From positions 38,631-102,630 of the forward strand of contig JAFVAY010000005.1 in the NCBI GenBank assembly GCA_017480325.1: a DNA stretch of 64,000 bases, read 5' to 3'. The position numbers and the translations under genes were made by a program. Below, piece after piece: positions 44,333 to 54,313 of the stretch. Below the pieces are notes generated by a model, which was not told where the DNA came from, made no database searches, and saw only the letters and a list, made by a program, of their open reading frames with translations. Numbering within the stretch: the first letter of the stretch is position 1; each line of letters begins with the position of its first letter. This DNA comes from Clostridiales bacterium. GTDB lineage: Bacteria; Bacillota; Clostridia; Saccharofermentanales; Saccharofermentanaceae.

Positions 44333-44362
44333 ATTGTAACACGCTCCCTGAAACCTTGTCAA
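44333..44362 (-). promoter_or_regulatory. Promoter of the rpmG-secE-nusG-rplKAJL operon
   Basis: On the minus strand a perfect TTGACA (44357-44362) is followed after 18 bases by TACAAT (44333-44338), itself preceded by TG at the extended -10 position. It lies between the end of hisE and rpmG. Confidence 0.8.
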
Positions 44363-44392
44363 CGCATAATTAGGCTTATTGCAAGCCTATTT

Positions 44393-44671
44393 TCAGCTTC
44401 TTCTGCCGCGAAGCTCCTTCTCCACATCCTCGAGGGAGATACCCATGTGTGCCATGAGCACCAGAAGATGGTATACAACATCGGCGATCTCGGAGACAAC
44501 TCCCTCCTTAGAGCCCTGCGCTGCGGCGATAACCGTCTCTACGGCCTCCTCGCCCACCTTCTTGGCGATCTTCTCCGTGCCGGCATCGAGAAGATAGTTG
44601 GTATAAGAGCCGTCCTGAGGCTCCTTCTTCCTATTAAGGATAACGTTGTAAAGCTCCTTCATGATGTCCAT
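44393..44671 (-). CDS. hisE: Phosphoribosyl-ATP pyrophosphatase HisE
   Basis: A 92-residue HisE, second step of histidine biosynthesis. It has the metal-binding helix KKVGEEAVETVIAA and EIADVVYHLLVLMAHMGI. HisE is often fused behind HisI; here it is free while HisI is fused to HisF. An ATG at 44671 fits AAGGAG nine bases upstream; another ATG two codons earlier (44677) is possible but very close to the site. Last gene of the his operon. Confidence 0.93.
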   Translation of the reverse strand: MDIMKELYNVILNRKKEPQDGSYTNYLLDAGTEKIAKKVGEEAVETVIAAAQGSKEGVVSEIADVVYHLLVLMAHMGISLEDVEKELRGRRS

Positions 44672-44677
44672 AATCAT

Positions 44678-45805
44678 TCACTCCTTATCATAATCCCATT
44701 TATTAATATCTGTATAAAAGCACGATCTGTTTCCCGTATGACACGCCGCCCCGGTCTGCTCTATCTTATAAAGAAGAGTATCGCGGTCGCAGTCTATGGC
44801 GCAGGACACGACCTTCTGTATGTGCCCCGAGGTCTCCCCCTTCTTCCATAAGGTGTTACGGGACCTCGAATAATAGTGCATATATCCGGTCTCGCATGTA
44901 AGTCTGAATGCCTCGTAATTCATATATGCTACCATCAAGACTTCATCATTCACCGCATCCTGAGCAACCACCGCCACCATGCCGTCCGAGTTCTTCTTCA
45001 TGTGTGCCCACATATCAAGGGTATCGGGTATCCTTCTCACGGGAATGCCTCTGCCCTCGAGATATTTCTTAAGATCTGAAATCTTTATCTCACCGAAGTG
45101 GAACAGCGACGCCGCCAGCACAGCATCAGCCTTGCCGTCGATTATGCCGTCATAAAAGTCCTCCATGGAGCCCGCGCCGCCTGAAGCGATCACCGGAACT
45201 GACACAGCATCTGCGATCATGGAAGTGATCTTATTATCGAAGCCCGACTTGGTTCCGTCTTTGTCCATGCTGGTAAGAAGGATCTCCCCGCAGCCTAAGG
45301 CCACGACCTCCTTAGCCCACCATAAGGCATCAATACCGGTAGGCTTTGTGCCTCCCGCGATAACAACCTCGTATCCCGAAGGGAACTTATCCTCCTGCCC
45401 CTCGCGGGACTTTACATCTATCGCGACGACGATACACTGTGCTCCGAAGATCTGCGATGCCTTCTTAACGAAGGACGGATCCTTGACTGCAGCCGAGTTC
45501 AGTGAGACCTTGTCGGCACCTGCATTAAGTATCGCGCGAATATCCTCGACAGTCCTTATTCCGCCTCCGACCGTGAAGGGAATAAAAATCTCGTCGGCAA
45601 CACGCTCCACCATATCGATCACGGTATCTCTGGCCTCCAAGGTCGCAGTGATATCGAGGAAAACAAGCTCATCCGCGCCGGACAGGTTATACTGCTTGGC
45701 ACACTCGACAGGGTCCCCCGCATCCCTTAAGGATACGAAGTTTACGCCCTTTACGACTCTTCCGTCCTTAACGTCCAGGCAGGGTATTATTCTCTTAGTA
45801 AGCAT
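44678..45805 (-). CDS. hisF-hisI: HisF-HisI fusion: imidazole glycerol phosphate synthase cyclase subunit plus phosphoribosyl-AMP cyclohydrolase
   Basis: A 375-residue two-domain protein. Residues 1 to about 255 are a complete HisF barrel, with [20 protein letters not shown] carrying the catalytic aspartate at 11 and AIDVKSREG the second one. Residues about 268-375 are a complete HisI, with [10 protein letters not shown] and [12 protein letters not shown] supplying metal ligands. The frame is open across the junction. HisI acts third and HisF sixth in the pathway, so they are not consecutive. It overlaps hisA by 19 bases. Confidence 0.95.
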   Translation of the reverse strand: MLTKRIIPCLDVKDGRVVKGVNFVSLRDAGDPVECAKQYNLSGADELVFLDITATLEARDTVIDMVERVADEIFIPFTVGGGIRTVEDIRAILNAGADKVSLNSAAVKDPSFVKKASQIFGAQCIVVAIDVKSREGQEDKFPSGYEVVIAGGTKPTGIDALWWAKEVVALGCGEILLTSMDKDGTKSGFDNKITSMIADAVSVPVIASGGAGSMEDFYDGIIDGKADAVLAASLFHFGEIKISDLKKYLEGRGIPVRRIPDTLDMWAHMKKNSDGMVAVVAQDAVNDEVLMVAYMNYEAFRLTCETGYMHYYSRSRNTLWKKGETSGHIQKVVSCAIDCDRDTLLYKIEQTGAACHTGNRSCFYTDINKWDYDKE

Positions 45806-46500
45806 GCCTTAAGATCTGCCTTTCCTTCGTAGATGGCTTTGCCGACTATAACTCCCGCGCAGCCTGATGTCCTTATATCTTCTATATCCTGATTGCTTCC
45901 GATTCCCCCCGACGCGATGACATCGAGTCCGGTCTTCTCCACCATATGCTTAGTGGAATCAACCGCGGGCCCCGTGAGCATGCCGTCTCTGGCAATGTCT
46001 GTAAATACCACGGTCCTCGCACCTATAGACTTCATCATAAGAGCGAACTTCACGGCATCTATGCCTGACCCGGAGGTCCAGCCGTCTACCGCCACCTCGC
46101 CGTCCTTGGCATCGATACCGATAGCGATCTTCTCCTCATAAAGCTCTATGGCCTTCTCGGTGAAGCTTCTGTCCTTGACTGCAGCCGTGCCCAGGACGCA
46201 TCTTGATACACCATAGTCCTCGATCCACCTTCTCAGAGTATCCATGTTACGGATCCCGCCGCCGGTGTCTACCTTAAGCCCGGTCTTCTCTGCGATCTGC
46301 TTTATTATCTCGTGATTGGTGGGCACTCCGGACTTTGCCGCGTCCAGGTCCACTACGTGTATCCACTCTGCTCCCGCCTCGCGAAAAGCCCATGCCTGCC
46401 CGAGCGGATCGTCATTATATATGGTTACCTTGTTATAGTCTCCCTTAAGAAGCCTGACGCACTTTCCTCCGAGAAGATCCACAGCAGGAAGAATTATCAT
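45787..46500 (-). CDS. hisA: Phosphoribosylformimino-5-aminoimidazole carboxamide ribotide isomerase HisA
   Basis: A 237-residue half-barrel-duplicated TIM barrel. The N-terminal catalytic aspartate lies in [19 protein letters not shown] and the second in [13 protein letters not shown]. HisA isomerises ProFAR to PRFAR, the substrate of HisH-HisF. Overlaps hisH by four bases (ATGA) and hisF-hisI by 19, implying strong coupling. Confidence 0.96.
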   Translation of the reverse strand: MIILPAVDLLGGKCVRLLKGDYNKVTIYNDDPLGQAWAFREAGAEWIHVVDLDAAKSGVPTNHEIIKQIAEKTGLKVDTGGGIRNMDTLRRWIEDYGVSRCVLGTAAVKDRSFTEKAIELYEEKIAIGIDAKDGEVAVDGWTSGSGIDAVKFALMMKSIGARTVVFTDIARDGMLTGPAVDSTKHMVEKTGLDVIASGGIGSNQDIEDIRTSGCAGVIVGKAIYEGKADLKACLLRE

Positions 46501-47123
46501 TTCCTTATCCTCCTTGAGAACCTCTCCAGTATCTGAAGTCCCGCTTCACCGCTCTTCTCCGGGTGGAACTGTGTGGCGAATATATTATCTCTTTGAAGCG
46601 ACGCCACATACTTTATTCCATATTCGGTATATGCTGCCGCATCCTCGGGATCGTCGGGATCGCAGTAGAAGGAGTGTACGAAGTATACATAATCGTCTTC
46701 GCGAAGAAGCTCACCTGTCACTTCCGTCAATCTGTTCCAGCCTATCTGAGGAACCTTCAATCCCTTTTCTACGGTATCCTCCGAAGGAAACTTCCTGACG
46801 TGTCCCGGAATAAGATCAAGCCCCTTGATATTGCCGTTCTCATCCGCACCCTCTTCGGAATCCGTGAGCATCAACTGCATCCCGAGGCATATTCCTAAGA
46901 CAGGCTTACCCGAAGCGGCGAATGCCTTTACGACCCCGTCAAGCCCCTTCTCTGTCAATGCCTTCATAGCAGGATCGTAAGCCCCGACCCCAGGCAGTAT
47001 AAGAGCGTCCGAACCTAAGATGAACTCGGAATCGTCTGTGATCCTGCACTCGTGGTGCATGTACTCGAGGGCTTTGCGCACAGAGGCGAGATTGCCCATC
47101 TTGTAGTCAACTATCGCTATCAC
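46497..47123 (-). CDS. hisH: Imidazole glycerol phosphate synthase glutaminase subunit HisH
   Basis: A 208-residue class I glutamine amidotransferase. The catalytic cysteine is in LGICLGMQLM and the His-Glu pair in FATQFHPEKSGEAGL. HisH feeds ammonia to HisF. It begins six bases after the purC stop. Confidence 0.96.
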   Translation of the reverse strand: MIAIVDYKMGNLASVRKALEYMHHECRITDDSEFILGSDALILPGVGAYDPAMKALTEKGLDGVVKAFAASGKPVLGICLGMQLMLTDSEEGADENGNIKGLDLIPGHVRKFPSEDTVEKGLKVPQIGWNRLTEVTGELLREDDYVYFVHSFYCDPDDPEDAAAYTEYGIKYVASLQRDNIFATQFHPEKSGEAGLQILERFSRRIRK

Positions 47124-47129
47124 TTAAGG

Positions 47130-48011
47130 TCAGATTTCCTTGCCTGTAAGCCTCGAATAGCACTCGCGGTACTTCTCGGCGGTCTTGTCGATTATCTCCT
47201 GAGGGAGAGTGGGAGCGGGATATGTCTTATCCCAGTCGAGTGTCTCCAGCCACTCTCTTAGAAACTGCTTATCGAAGCTCTTCTGAGCGTGTCCGGGCTC
47301 ATAGTCAGCAGCATCCCAGAATCTCGAGGAGTCAGGTGTAAACATCTCATCGCATACTGTAAGCACACCGTCTACCTTACCGAACTCGAACTTGGTATCC
47401 GCCAGGATAAGCCCCTTGGTAAGAGCGAATTCAGACACCTTCTTATAAAGCGCCAATGAAGCATCTCTTAAGGCCTTGGCGTCCTCCTCACCGATCTTCT
47501 CGATGAGCTGCTCGTATGTGATATTGATGTCGTGACCGCTTTCCTCCTTGGTAGAGGGAGTGAACAGAGGCTCGGGAAGCTTATCTCCCTGAACCATACC
47601 TTCAGGCATCTTAATACCGCCTACAGTGCCGGAAGCCTTGTATTCCTTAAGAGCAGAGCCCTCGAGATAGCCTCTTACAATGCACTCGGCGGGAAGCATC
47701 TCAGCCTTCTTAACTAGCATGGATCTGCCCTCCAGCTCCGAAGCGTACTTATCGAAGCCCTGAGGATATTCCTTAGGATCAGTAGTGATGACGTGATTGG
47801 GAATGATGTCCTTCGTGAAGTCGAACCAGAAGGCCGAGATAGAGGACAAGACCTTGCCCTTGTCAGGAATCAGCTCGTCGAAGACAACGTCGAAGGCTGA
47901 TATTCTGTCAGTTACGATAAGAAGGAGACTGTCCCCCAGATCGTAGATATTTCTTACCTTACCCTTGGCCAGCACCGGCTTATCGATAAAATCAGTATCC
48001 TTAATAAGCAT
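47130..48011 (-). CDS. purC: SAICAR synthetase PurC, embedded in the his operon
   Basis: A 293-residue phosphoribosylaminoimidazole-succinocarboxamide synthase. It has GKVRNIYDLGDSLLLIVTDR, SAFDVVFDELIPDKGKVLSS and the C-terminal DSSRFWDAADYEPG. The length fits the longer eukaryote-like or actinobacterial-type PurC. It makes SAICAR, the precursor of AICAR, which is also released by HisH-HisF in histidine synthesis, so the two pathways meet here. Spacers to hisB (19 bases) and hisH (6 bases) show co-transcription. No other pur gene is nearby. Confidence 0.95.
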   Translation of the reverse strand: MLIKDTDFIDKPVLAKGKVRNIYDLGDSLLLIVTDRISAFDVVFDELIPDKGKVLSSISAFWFDFTKDIIPNHVITTDPKEYPQGFDKYASELEGRSMLVKKAEMLPAECIVRGYLEGSALKEYKASGTVGGIKMPEGMVQGDKLPEPLFTPSTKEESGHDINITYEQLIEKIGEEDAKALRDASLALYKKVSEFALTKGLILADTKFEFGKVDGVLTVCDEMFTPDSSRFWDAADYEPGHAQKSFDKQFLREWLETLDWDKTYPAPTLPQEIIDKTAEKYRECYSRLTGKEI

Positions 48012-48030
48012 TTTTATATCCTCCGTGTAA

Positions 48031-48621
48031 TTATAAGCTTCCCTTGGTAGAGATGATCTGCCCCTCGAATCTGCGGTCGATCTCAGTGGCCTGTCTTAAA
48101 GCTCTTGCCAGAGCCTTGAACATAGCCTCCGCCTTGTGGTGATCGTTAGTACCGTAAGGGCATCCGATGTGAAGTGTGATACCGGCATTATATGCGAAGG
48201 CCCTCATGAACTCCTCCACGAGCTGGGTATCCATCTGTCCCATCATGTCTGCCTTGAAGTCACAGCTATAAACTATGTAAGGCCTTCCGGAGATATCGAT
48301 CACCGCTTCTCCCAGAGCCTCATCCATTGGGATTCGAGCCTGTCCGTAGCGGGTTATACCAAGCTTGTCTCCGAGAGCCTCCTTCACGGCCTGCCCGAGA
48401 GCGATACCCACATCCTCCACGGAGTGATGTGCATCCACCTGAAGATCGCCCTTACAGATCACCTTCATATCGATACCGGAGTGCTTCGACAGAGCCGTCA
48501 GCATGTGATCGAAGAAGCCGATGCCTGTATCGATCTCATTCTCGCCCTTGCCGTCAAGGTCGATCCGTATGTCGATATCGGTCTCTTTGGTAGTTCTCTT
48601 AATCTCAGCTGCCCTTGGCAT
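48031..48621 (-). CDS. hisB: Imidazoleglycerol-phosphate dehydratase HisB
   Basis: A 196-residue monofunctional HisB (no phosphatase domain). The manganese-binding histidines lie in FFDHMLTALSKHSG, VDAHHSVEDVG and GTNDHHKAEAMFKALARAL. It overlaps hisC by 17 bases. A separate histidinol phosphatase (HisJ or HisN type) must be encoded elsewhere, since none is present in this operon. Confidence 0.96.
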   Translation of the reverse strand: MPRAAEIKRTTKETDIDIRIDLDGKGENEIDTGIGFFDHMLTALSKHSGIDMKVICKGDLQVDAHHSVEDVGIALGQAVKEALGDKLGITRYGQARIPMDEALGEAVIDISGRPYIVYSCDFKADMMGQMDTQLVEEFMRAFAYNAGITLHIGCPYGTNDHHKAEAMFKALARALRQATEIDRRFEGQIISTKGSL

Positions 48622-49705
48622 TTGAAACCTCCTCCCTCACGCGGTCCACGAACTCCATCATTTCCTCCATGGTTCCTATGGAGATACGAAGGCGGTCGTT
48701 TATCCCTTCGGTCTTGAAATACCTTACAAGTATACCCTGCATTCTTAAGTTTTTATATAACGTTTCCGCGTCAATTCCGTAAGGCGGCTTCGCGAAAATA
48801 AAATTCGCCGACGACTCCGGACAGTCAAAGCCCAGCTCTCTTAAAGCCTCCTCCGTATACCTTCTCGTGGTCCTGATCCTGTCGATGCATTCCCTGTGAT
48901 AGGATGTGTCGCTTACCGCGGAAGCGGCAAGCTTCTGTGCCAGCCTGTCGGTGGGATAGGAATTAAAGGAATCTCTGGCTCGCTTAAGTCCCTCGATCAG
49001 CTCCTCAGACGCTATAGCGTATCCTACTCGAAGGCCCGCGAGGCTATAAGACTTCGACATAGTCCTTACTACGCACAGATTGGGATACTTCGGAAGAAGG
49101 CTTACCGCCGTCTCGTAGTTGTCCTCGAACTCCACATAAGCCTCGTCGATGATTACCACGGAATCCGGATTGCCATCAAGTATCCTCTCTATATCCTTAA
49201 GAGTTAAGGCTCGGGATGTCGGAGCATTGGGATTCGCGATGGCTATTCCGCAGTTGGGAACTCCCACATAATCGGACGGATCGATAGACAACCCTTCCCT
49301 TAAGGGTATCTTCTTCGACCTTATATCGTAGAACTTCTCGAAGACGGGATAGAAGCTGTAGCTGAACTCCGGGGTCAGTACCGGAAGATCGGTATTGCTC
49401 TCCTTCTCGAAGAAGGTCTGAAAGCATAAAGCCAACACCTCATCGGAGCCGTTGCCTGCGAAGACCTGAGAGGCCTTCACCCCCTCTACCTTCGCCACAG
49501 CCTCGATAAACTCAGTCGCATTCGTATCGGGGTACAGCCTTAAGTCATCGATATCAAAGCTCTCCAGAGCCTCCCTGACCCTCGGTGAAGGCGGATAGGG
49601 GTTCTCATTGGTATTAAGCTTTATGACCCTCTGTCCCGGCTTTGGCTGCTCTCCGGCGACATAAGGCTCAGCCTCATTTATCTTCCTGTTCCAATATTTA
49701 CTCAT
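48605..49705 (-). CDS. hisC: Histidinol-phosphate aminotransferase HisC
   Basis: A 366-residue class I/II PLP aminotransferase. The Schiff-base lysine is in RTMSKSYSLAGLRVGYA, with LNTNENPYPPSPRV at the N-terminus. The PLP-contacting IDEAYVEF motif is present. It converts imidazole-acetol phosphate to histidinol phosphate. Overlaps hisD by one base and hisB by 17. Confidence 0.95.
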   Translation of the reverse strand: MSKYWNRKINEAEPYVAGEQPKPGQRVIKLNTNENPYPPSPRVREALESFDIDDLRLYPDTNATEFIEAVAKVEGVKASQVFAGNGSDEVLALCFQTFFEKESNTDLPVLTPEFSYSFYPVFEKFYDIRSKKIPLREGLSIDPSDYVGVPNCGIAIANPNAPTSRALTLKDIERILDGNPDSVVIIDEAYVEFEDNYETAVSLLPKYPNLCVVRTMSKSYSLAGLRVGYAIASEELIEGLKRARDSFNSYPTDRLAQKLAASAVSDTSYHRECIDRIRTTRRYTEEALRELGFDCPESSANFIFAKPPYGIDAETLYKNLRMQGILVRYFKTEGINDRLRISIGTMEEMMEFVDRVREEVSNAKGS

Positions 49706-51015
49706 TAAACTTCCTCGAATCTCGATTCTATGGATCTGGCGTGACAGGTGAGTCCTTCACTTCTGGCGAACTTTGCCACGTCCTTATACACCTCGCGAAG
49801 GGACTCCTCGTTATAGTTGATAACACTTATCTTCTTATAGAAGTCTCCGGTGTTAAGAGGCGAGAAGAACCTTGCCGTTCCGCTGGTGGGAAGTGTATGG
49901 TTCGGCCCTGCGAAGTAGTCTCCGAGAGGCTCGGGAGAGTAGTTTCCCAGGAACACCGCTCCCGCATTATTGATACTCTTTAACGTCTCCTCAGGATCCT
50001 TTACACAAAGCTCCAGGTGCTCGGGAGCAAGCTCCTCCGAGAAGGCTATAGCCGTATCAAGGGAATCAACACAGACTACACTGCTGTAGTTGGCCATCGA
50101 GCCTTCAAGCTGATCCTTACGCTCAGCGGCATCTGATCTTCTGTCCGCTTCCTCCCATATGGCCCGGGCGAGCTTCTCACCCGTCGCGAGGACGATAGCA
50201 GAGGCCATCTTATCGTGCTCTGCCTGTGCCAGCATATCGGCTGCCACGAACTTCGGATCAGCCGACTCATCGGCGATTATGATCACCTCCGAGGGACCTG
50301 CGAACATATCGATATCCACCTGACCGTATACCAGTCTCTTGGCGGTATTGACGTAGATGTTGCCGGGACCGCATATCTTATCCACCCTCGGGATCGTCTC
50401 GGTGCCGTATGCCATGGCGGCGATGGCCTGTGCGCCTCCGACCTTATAGATCTCAGTCGCACCTGCGATGTCCGCAGCCGCAAGGATAACGGGAGCGACA
50501 GTTCCGTCTGCCCTCGGGGGCGTACAGAATACTATCCTCGGAACGCCTGCCACTGAAGCGGGAATAACATCCATAAGGACCGTTGACGGCAAGGGTGCCG
50601 TTCCTCCCGGAACATACACACCCGCCACGGTAATTGGTCTGACCTTAACTCCGATCTTGGATCCCTTGGCGGTATCCATTATGAAGCCCTCTTCCCTCTG
50701 CCTCTCGTGGAATACTCTTATATTATCCGCGGCCTTCTTCATGATGCGAAGAAGCTCGGGATCCTCCTTCTGAAGGGACGCGTAGGCACTCTCGATCTCC
50801 CCTGCCGTGACTTTCATGGTCTGCGGAGTCAACGAAGCCTTATCAAACTTCTCCGTATACTTAAGGACAGCCTTATCTCCGTTCTCCTTGATATCATCAA
50901 TGACGCCCTGAACAGTGGTGATGACAGGACCTAAGTCCATCTTGCCTCTGGCGCCCAGTTCGTCACATATCTCCTTAAGATTGTCTGTTGTTCCGTTTAC
51001 AAATCTGCATTTCAT
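49705..51015 (-). CDS. hisD: Histidinol dehydrogenase HisD
   Basis: A 436-residue zinc enzyme for the last two oxidations of histidine synthesis. Diagnostic parts are [49 protein letters not shown] and the zinc/catalytic segments QAEHDKMA and [14 protein letters not shown]. It overlaps hisG by four bases. Confidence 0.97.
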   Translation of the reverse strand: MKCRFVNGTTDNLKEICDELGARGKMDLGPVITTVQGVIDDIKENGDKAVLKYTEKFDKASLTPQTMKVTAGEIESAYASLQKEDPELLRIMKKAADNIRVFHERQREEGFIMDTAKGSKIGVKVRPITVAGVYVPGGTAPLPSTVLMDVIPASVAGVPRIVFCTPPRADGTVAPVILAAADIAGATEIYKVGGAQAIAAMAYGTETIPRVDKICGPGNIYVNTAKRLVYGQVDIDMFAGPSEVIIIADESADPKFVAADMLAQAEHDKMASAIVLATGEKLARAIWEEADRRSDAAERKDQLEGSMANYSSVVCVDSLDTAIAFSEELAPEHLELCVKDPEETLKSINNAGAVFLGNYSPEPLGDYFAGPNHTLPTSGTARFFSPLNTGDFYKKISVINYNEESLREVYKDVAKFARSEGLTCHARSIESRFEEV

Positions 51016-51650
51016 AAGAGTGCTATCTGCTCCTTTATCTTCTCTATCATCGGCTTGATCTCCGAGGACTTCATCTTCATTGATACTCGATTGACTACTA
51101 CTCTCGCGGAGATATCCGCCACGGTCTCGATAACGTCGAGTCCGTTCTCCTTCAGGGTACGTCCGGACTCCACTATATCCACGATACAGTCGGCAAGCCC
51201 GATAAGGGGAGCGAGCTCGATGGAGCCGTTGAGCTTAATGATCTCCACGCTCTCTTTCTTAACTCCCTCGAAGTAAGCCCTTGTTATATTGGGATACTTC
51301 GTGGCTATTCTCTTGTTAGGAATAAGATCCAGCTTGCCGTCCTTAAGATCGACTGGACCTGCCACACACATCCTGCACTTGCCGAAGCCCAGGTCCGCGA
51401 CCTCATAGAGGTCCCTGCCCTCTTCAAGAAGAGTGTCCTTTCCCACGAAGCCTATATCTGCGGCACCGTATTCTACGTAGGTAGGAACATCCGCAGGCTT
51501 AGCCATGATGAATCTTAAGCCCGCATTCTCATCCTCGAGAATAAGCTTTCTGGATTCATCCTTTGCCGCTGTACAGTCGTAGCCTGCATTCTCGAGGAGC
51601 GCTATGGCCTTCTCCGCCAGCCTTCCCTTGGATAAAGCTATAGTCAGCAT
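51012..51650 (-). CDS. hisG: ATP phosphoribosyltransferase catalytic subunit HisG, short form
   Basis: A 212-residue HisG lacking the C-terminal ACT-like regulatory domain, i.e. the short form. It starts [20 protein letters not shown] and contains the phosphate-binding [18 protein letters not shown]. Short HisG works only with HisZ, which is encoded just upstream. The two genes overlap by one base. Confidence 0.96.
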   Translation of the reverse strand: MLTIALSKGRLAEKAIALLENAGYDCTAAKDESRKLILEDENAGLRFIMAKPADVPTYVEYGAADIGFVGKDTLLEEGRDLYEVADLGFGKCRMCVAGPVDLKDGKLDLIPNKRIATKYPNITRAYFEGVKKESVEIIKLNGSIELAPLIGLADCIVDIVESGRTLKENGLDVIETVADISARVVVNRVSMKMKSSEIKPMIEKIKEQIALL

Positions 51651-52846
51651 CAGTTTTCCTCCTCCTTCACGTAGATAATCTGTTCTATCCCGAGCTTTCT
51701 TCCATACTCGTCAAGAGCATCACTGTCCATACCGGTCGTATCAAGGATGGCGGCGAGGCCTTCATCTCTTAATCTCTCAACTACCGCATATGCCTCCTGG
51801 CGGAAGCCCTCGGCGTAACCGACGATGGCGTCGACAGGCTTTTCGAGCATGGATGTGCCCTGACGAAGAAGAGCTGTGAGGACAAGAGTGAGGCTTAACG
51901 AGAAGCCCACGCACTCCATCCTGCGCCCGAAGACCTCCACGGTGTTGTCGTAGCGACCTCCGCTTATTATCGGGAAGCCGACTCCGTAGGTGTAGCCCTT
52001 GAAGATAACTCCGGTGTAGTAATCGACGCTTCCTCCCATAAGGCCGGCGTCGACGGATACGTACTTAAGATAGCCCTGCTCGTCCAGACAGTCGAGGATA
52101 GCCCTGACGTTATTAAGAGCGTTTATGGCCTCCTCATCCTTAACCAATGCCTCGAAGTCCTCGATGATATCGTAGGTGCCCTGAGCATCCGGGAGCATGA
52201 GAAGGAGCTTACGGCCTTCGTCTGTTATATTAAGCCTGTCGCAGGTCTTCTCTATAGTTACCGTATCGCGGCTGTTTATAGCCTTCTCTATCTCGGTCTT
52301 GGTCTGCTCGTCCAGGCCCAGCTGTCTCGCGATGCCGTCGTAAAGTCTCACCTGGCCTATGGATATCTGAAGGTCCTTTATCCCGGCTCCCAGCGCTGAC
52401 TTAATGGCAAGAGCGATAACCTCCGCATCCGCATCGGCACCCTCAGCTCCCATGAGCTCGACTCCCGCCTGTGTAAACTCATTCTGTTTGCCGCCGCCTG
52501 AGCCTGCGAAGCGGTACATATTCTCAATATAGCAAAGCCTTAAGGGCAACGACGAAGGATCGAAATCCTTGATGCCTGCCGCATATCTTACGGCAGGGAT
52601 AGTTCCGTCATATCTTAATGTAAGAAGCCTTCCCTTCTGGTCAGTCATCTTATAAAGGCTCTCCTCGGGCACGAAGCCGGGACGGCTGTAGATATCAAGA
52701 TACTCGATCCCTGGAGTCTCTATCTCCTTATATCCGTGCAGACGGAACAGTTCGCGAAGGTTGCTCTCGGTCTGCTTCTTGAAGGCGCAGATCCCGGGGA
52801 GCGTGTCGGTAAAACCGTCTGCTGTATAGAACTTGGCGTTATTCAT
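51650..52846 (-). CDS. hisZ: ATP phosphoribosyltransferase regulatory subunit HisZ
   Basis: A 398-residue HisRS-like protein without the anticodon-binding domain. It has class II synthetase motif 2-like [17 protein letters not shown] and [17 protein letters not shown]. HisZ forms a hetero-octamer with short HisG and confers histidine feedback. Position as first gene of the operon, next to short hisG, favours HisZ over histidyl-tRNA synthetase. Confidence 0.95.
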   Translation of the reverse strand: MNNAKFYTADGFTDTLPGICAFKKQTESNLRELFRLHGYKEIETPGIEYLDIYSRPGFVPEESLYKMTDQKGRLLTLRYDGTIPAVRYAAGIKDFDPSSLPLRLCYIENMYRFAGSGGGKQNEFTQAGVELMGAEGADADAEVIALAIKSALGAGIKDLQISIGQVRLYDGIARQLGLDEQTKTEIEKAINSRDTVTIEKTCDRLNITDEGRKLLLMLPDAQGTYDIIEDFEALVKDEEAINALNNVRAILDCLDEQGYLKYVSVDAGLMGGSVDYYTGVIFKGYTYGVGFPIISGGRYDNTVEVFGRRMECVGFSLSLTLVLTALLRQGTSMLEKPVDAIVGYAEGFRQEAYAVVERLRDEGLAAILDTTGMDSDALDEYGRKLGIEQIIYVKEEEN

Positions 52847-52870
52847 AATATCGGACCTCTCGTCGATTTT

Positions 52871-52898
52871 TACTTTATCACACTAAAGCGCTAAAGTA
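52871..52898 (-). promoter_or_regulatory. Inverted repeat at the start of the his transcript (candidate operator)
   Basis: TACTTTA (52871-52877) and TAAAGTA (52892-52898) form a perfect 7-bp inverted repeat with a 14-base spacer, placed right after the predicted transcription start of hisZ. It could be a repressor site or a 5' hairpin. No T-box or histidine leader peptide is visible. Confidence 0.4.
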
Positions 52899-52905
52899 CC
52901 CGCTG

Positions 52906-52934
52906 ATTATACAGAGAGTGTAATGCTTTGTCAA
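52906..52934 (-). promoter_or_regulatory. Consensus promoter of the his operon
   Basis: On the minus strand TTGACA (52929-52934) and TATAAT (52906-52911) are separated by exactly 17 bases, a perfect consensus. It begins directly after the stop of the J-domain gene. Confidence 0.92.
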
Positions 52935-52935
52935 T

Positions 52936-54312
52936 TCAAGCCGGCTTAAAGGGGCTAAAAAAATATAAATAGATGCCAAACAGTATGGCTACTATCAAAA
53001 ACGTCAAAAAATCCTTGACCTCTTTTTTCTTAAACAAAGCCTCTTTAATTTTTATCTCCAGGTAGTACCAGTCCTTGTCCTCCTTCTTCCTTCTGACTTT
53101 GGATTTCACCGGCTTGGGCATCGCATTTTTCATGATCGTAAGCTGCGCCTTGGAAAGCTTAAGCTCCATGGTGCGCTTGGTTATCATGGTATGAAGGTTA
53201 GCGTCCTTTACAATCGGCTTTATAAGCCTACCCTCGAAGAATAGAAGCCACATCAGTTCGTTCTCCTTCATTTCCTTACAGTCTGGAGACGTCAGTATAT
53301 AGTTGAAGGCGAAGGTTGCATCCTCCAGGGCTGCTTTAATATCCGGCCGGAAATAGGGCATCAAGATGCCGTAAAGATTCATGGGCACCTTAGAAAGGAA
53401 GTCCATGAGCTTTGACACCTGTACCGGGTCCTCCCTGATAAGAAGCCTCTCAAGCTCCGGATACTTCCCCCTCTCGTATCTGAACGGAACCTTAGACAGG
53501 AAGTCTATCCTCCCTACAGGCTTATCATTCATGACATACGCTCTGGGTCTGAAGGGTGATGCATCGGCTATCACGAATATGTACTTTGGCTCCAGCGACG
53601 CTTTATTGATCACATCCTCGAGCCTTCTGTAGAACGTCAGACTCGTGAACATCGATGACACAAGAGGGGATGTAAAATACACACTCCACAGAAGCTTCTC
53701 TCCTGTGAACCTGCTGTCCGTCAGGATAGAAGAGGCGACGGCAATAGCCTTCTCGACATCCTCGTTTATCGTCTCGGGCTTCGAGGGCTTTGCCAGCGTG
53801 TCCACCGCCCCGAGGTCCTCGTAAAGATATTTCTTGATCTGTCTCGCGAGCTGGCTGTCGGGAACGTTATAGCCCGGCACCAGACTGATAAAGCCGCTCA
53901 TATTGTTAAGCTCGTCAGAGGTAAGTGCCGTCACCACCGATGAATCTATAGACTCGAAGTCGAACAGGGGATCCTCCACCTGTTTTACGAGATCCTTAGA
54001 AGCCTGCCCCGGAGCCGTATTCTGTAAAGGAAAAGGGGGAGGTACGAAGGGCTTGCCGTCAGGGGTCAGAATTTTCACTCCGAAGGACCCGTCCTCTCTT
54101 CTGTCCACGATCTCGATCTGATCGTCGGTAACGCCCATGGCCGAGAACTGTCTGGCGAATTTGGTGGCAGCTTTATACGCGGAATTGATCCTCTTAAACT
54201 CCTCCTCGTTATCCTCCGGAGGGTGAAGCTTCACGAGCTTCGAGTAGGCCTTCCTTATTCTGCTTATGTCGGTGGTGGGTTTGAGACCCAGTGTATCCCA
54301 GAAGATCTCCAT
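52936..54312 (-). CDS. Membrane-anchored J-domain protein, DjlB/DjlC-like co-chaperone
   Basis: A 458-residue protein with an N-terminal J-like domain (about 1-55) and a C-terminal membrane helix (about 432-450), so the bulk faces the cytoplasm. The J-domain signature HPD reads HPP (residues 30-32, followed by Glu-Asp), which would normally impair Hsp70 stimulation. It lies two bases after the HscC-like Hsp70 gene. E. coli HscC has J-domain partners with the same layout (DjlB and DjlC). The pairing is inferred from position and domain order; the middle 370 residues are not recognised. Confidence 0.75.
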   Translation of the reverse strand: MEIFWDTLGLKPTTDISRIRKAYSKLVKLHPPEDNEEEFKRINSAYKAATKFARQFSAMGVTDDQIEIVDRREDGSFGVKILTPDGKPFVPPPFPLQNTAPGQASKDLVKQVEDPLFDFESIDSSVVTALTSDELNNMSGFISLVPGYNVPDSQLARQIKKYLYEDLGAVDTLAKPSKPETINEDVEKAIAVASSILTDSRFTGEKLLWSVYFTSPLVSSMFTSLTFYRRLEDVINKASLEPKYIFVIADASPFRPRAYVMNDKPVGRIDFLSKVPFRYERGKYPELERLLIREDPVQVSKLMDFLSKVPMNLYGILMPYFRPDIKAALEDATFAFNYILTSPDCKEMKENELMWLLFFEGRLIKPIVKDANLHTMITKRTMELKLSKAQLTIMKNAMPKPVKSKVRRKKEDKDWYYLEIKIKEALFKKKEVKDFLTFLIVAILFGIYLYFFSPFKPA

Positions 54313-54313
54313 A

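Noticed and set aside
52847..52935. T-box or histidine attenuator before hisZ
   Set aside because: The leader is only about 55 bases, with no specifier stem, no T-box sequence and no histidine-rich leader peptide.
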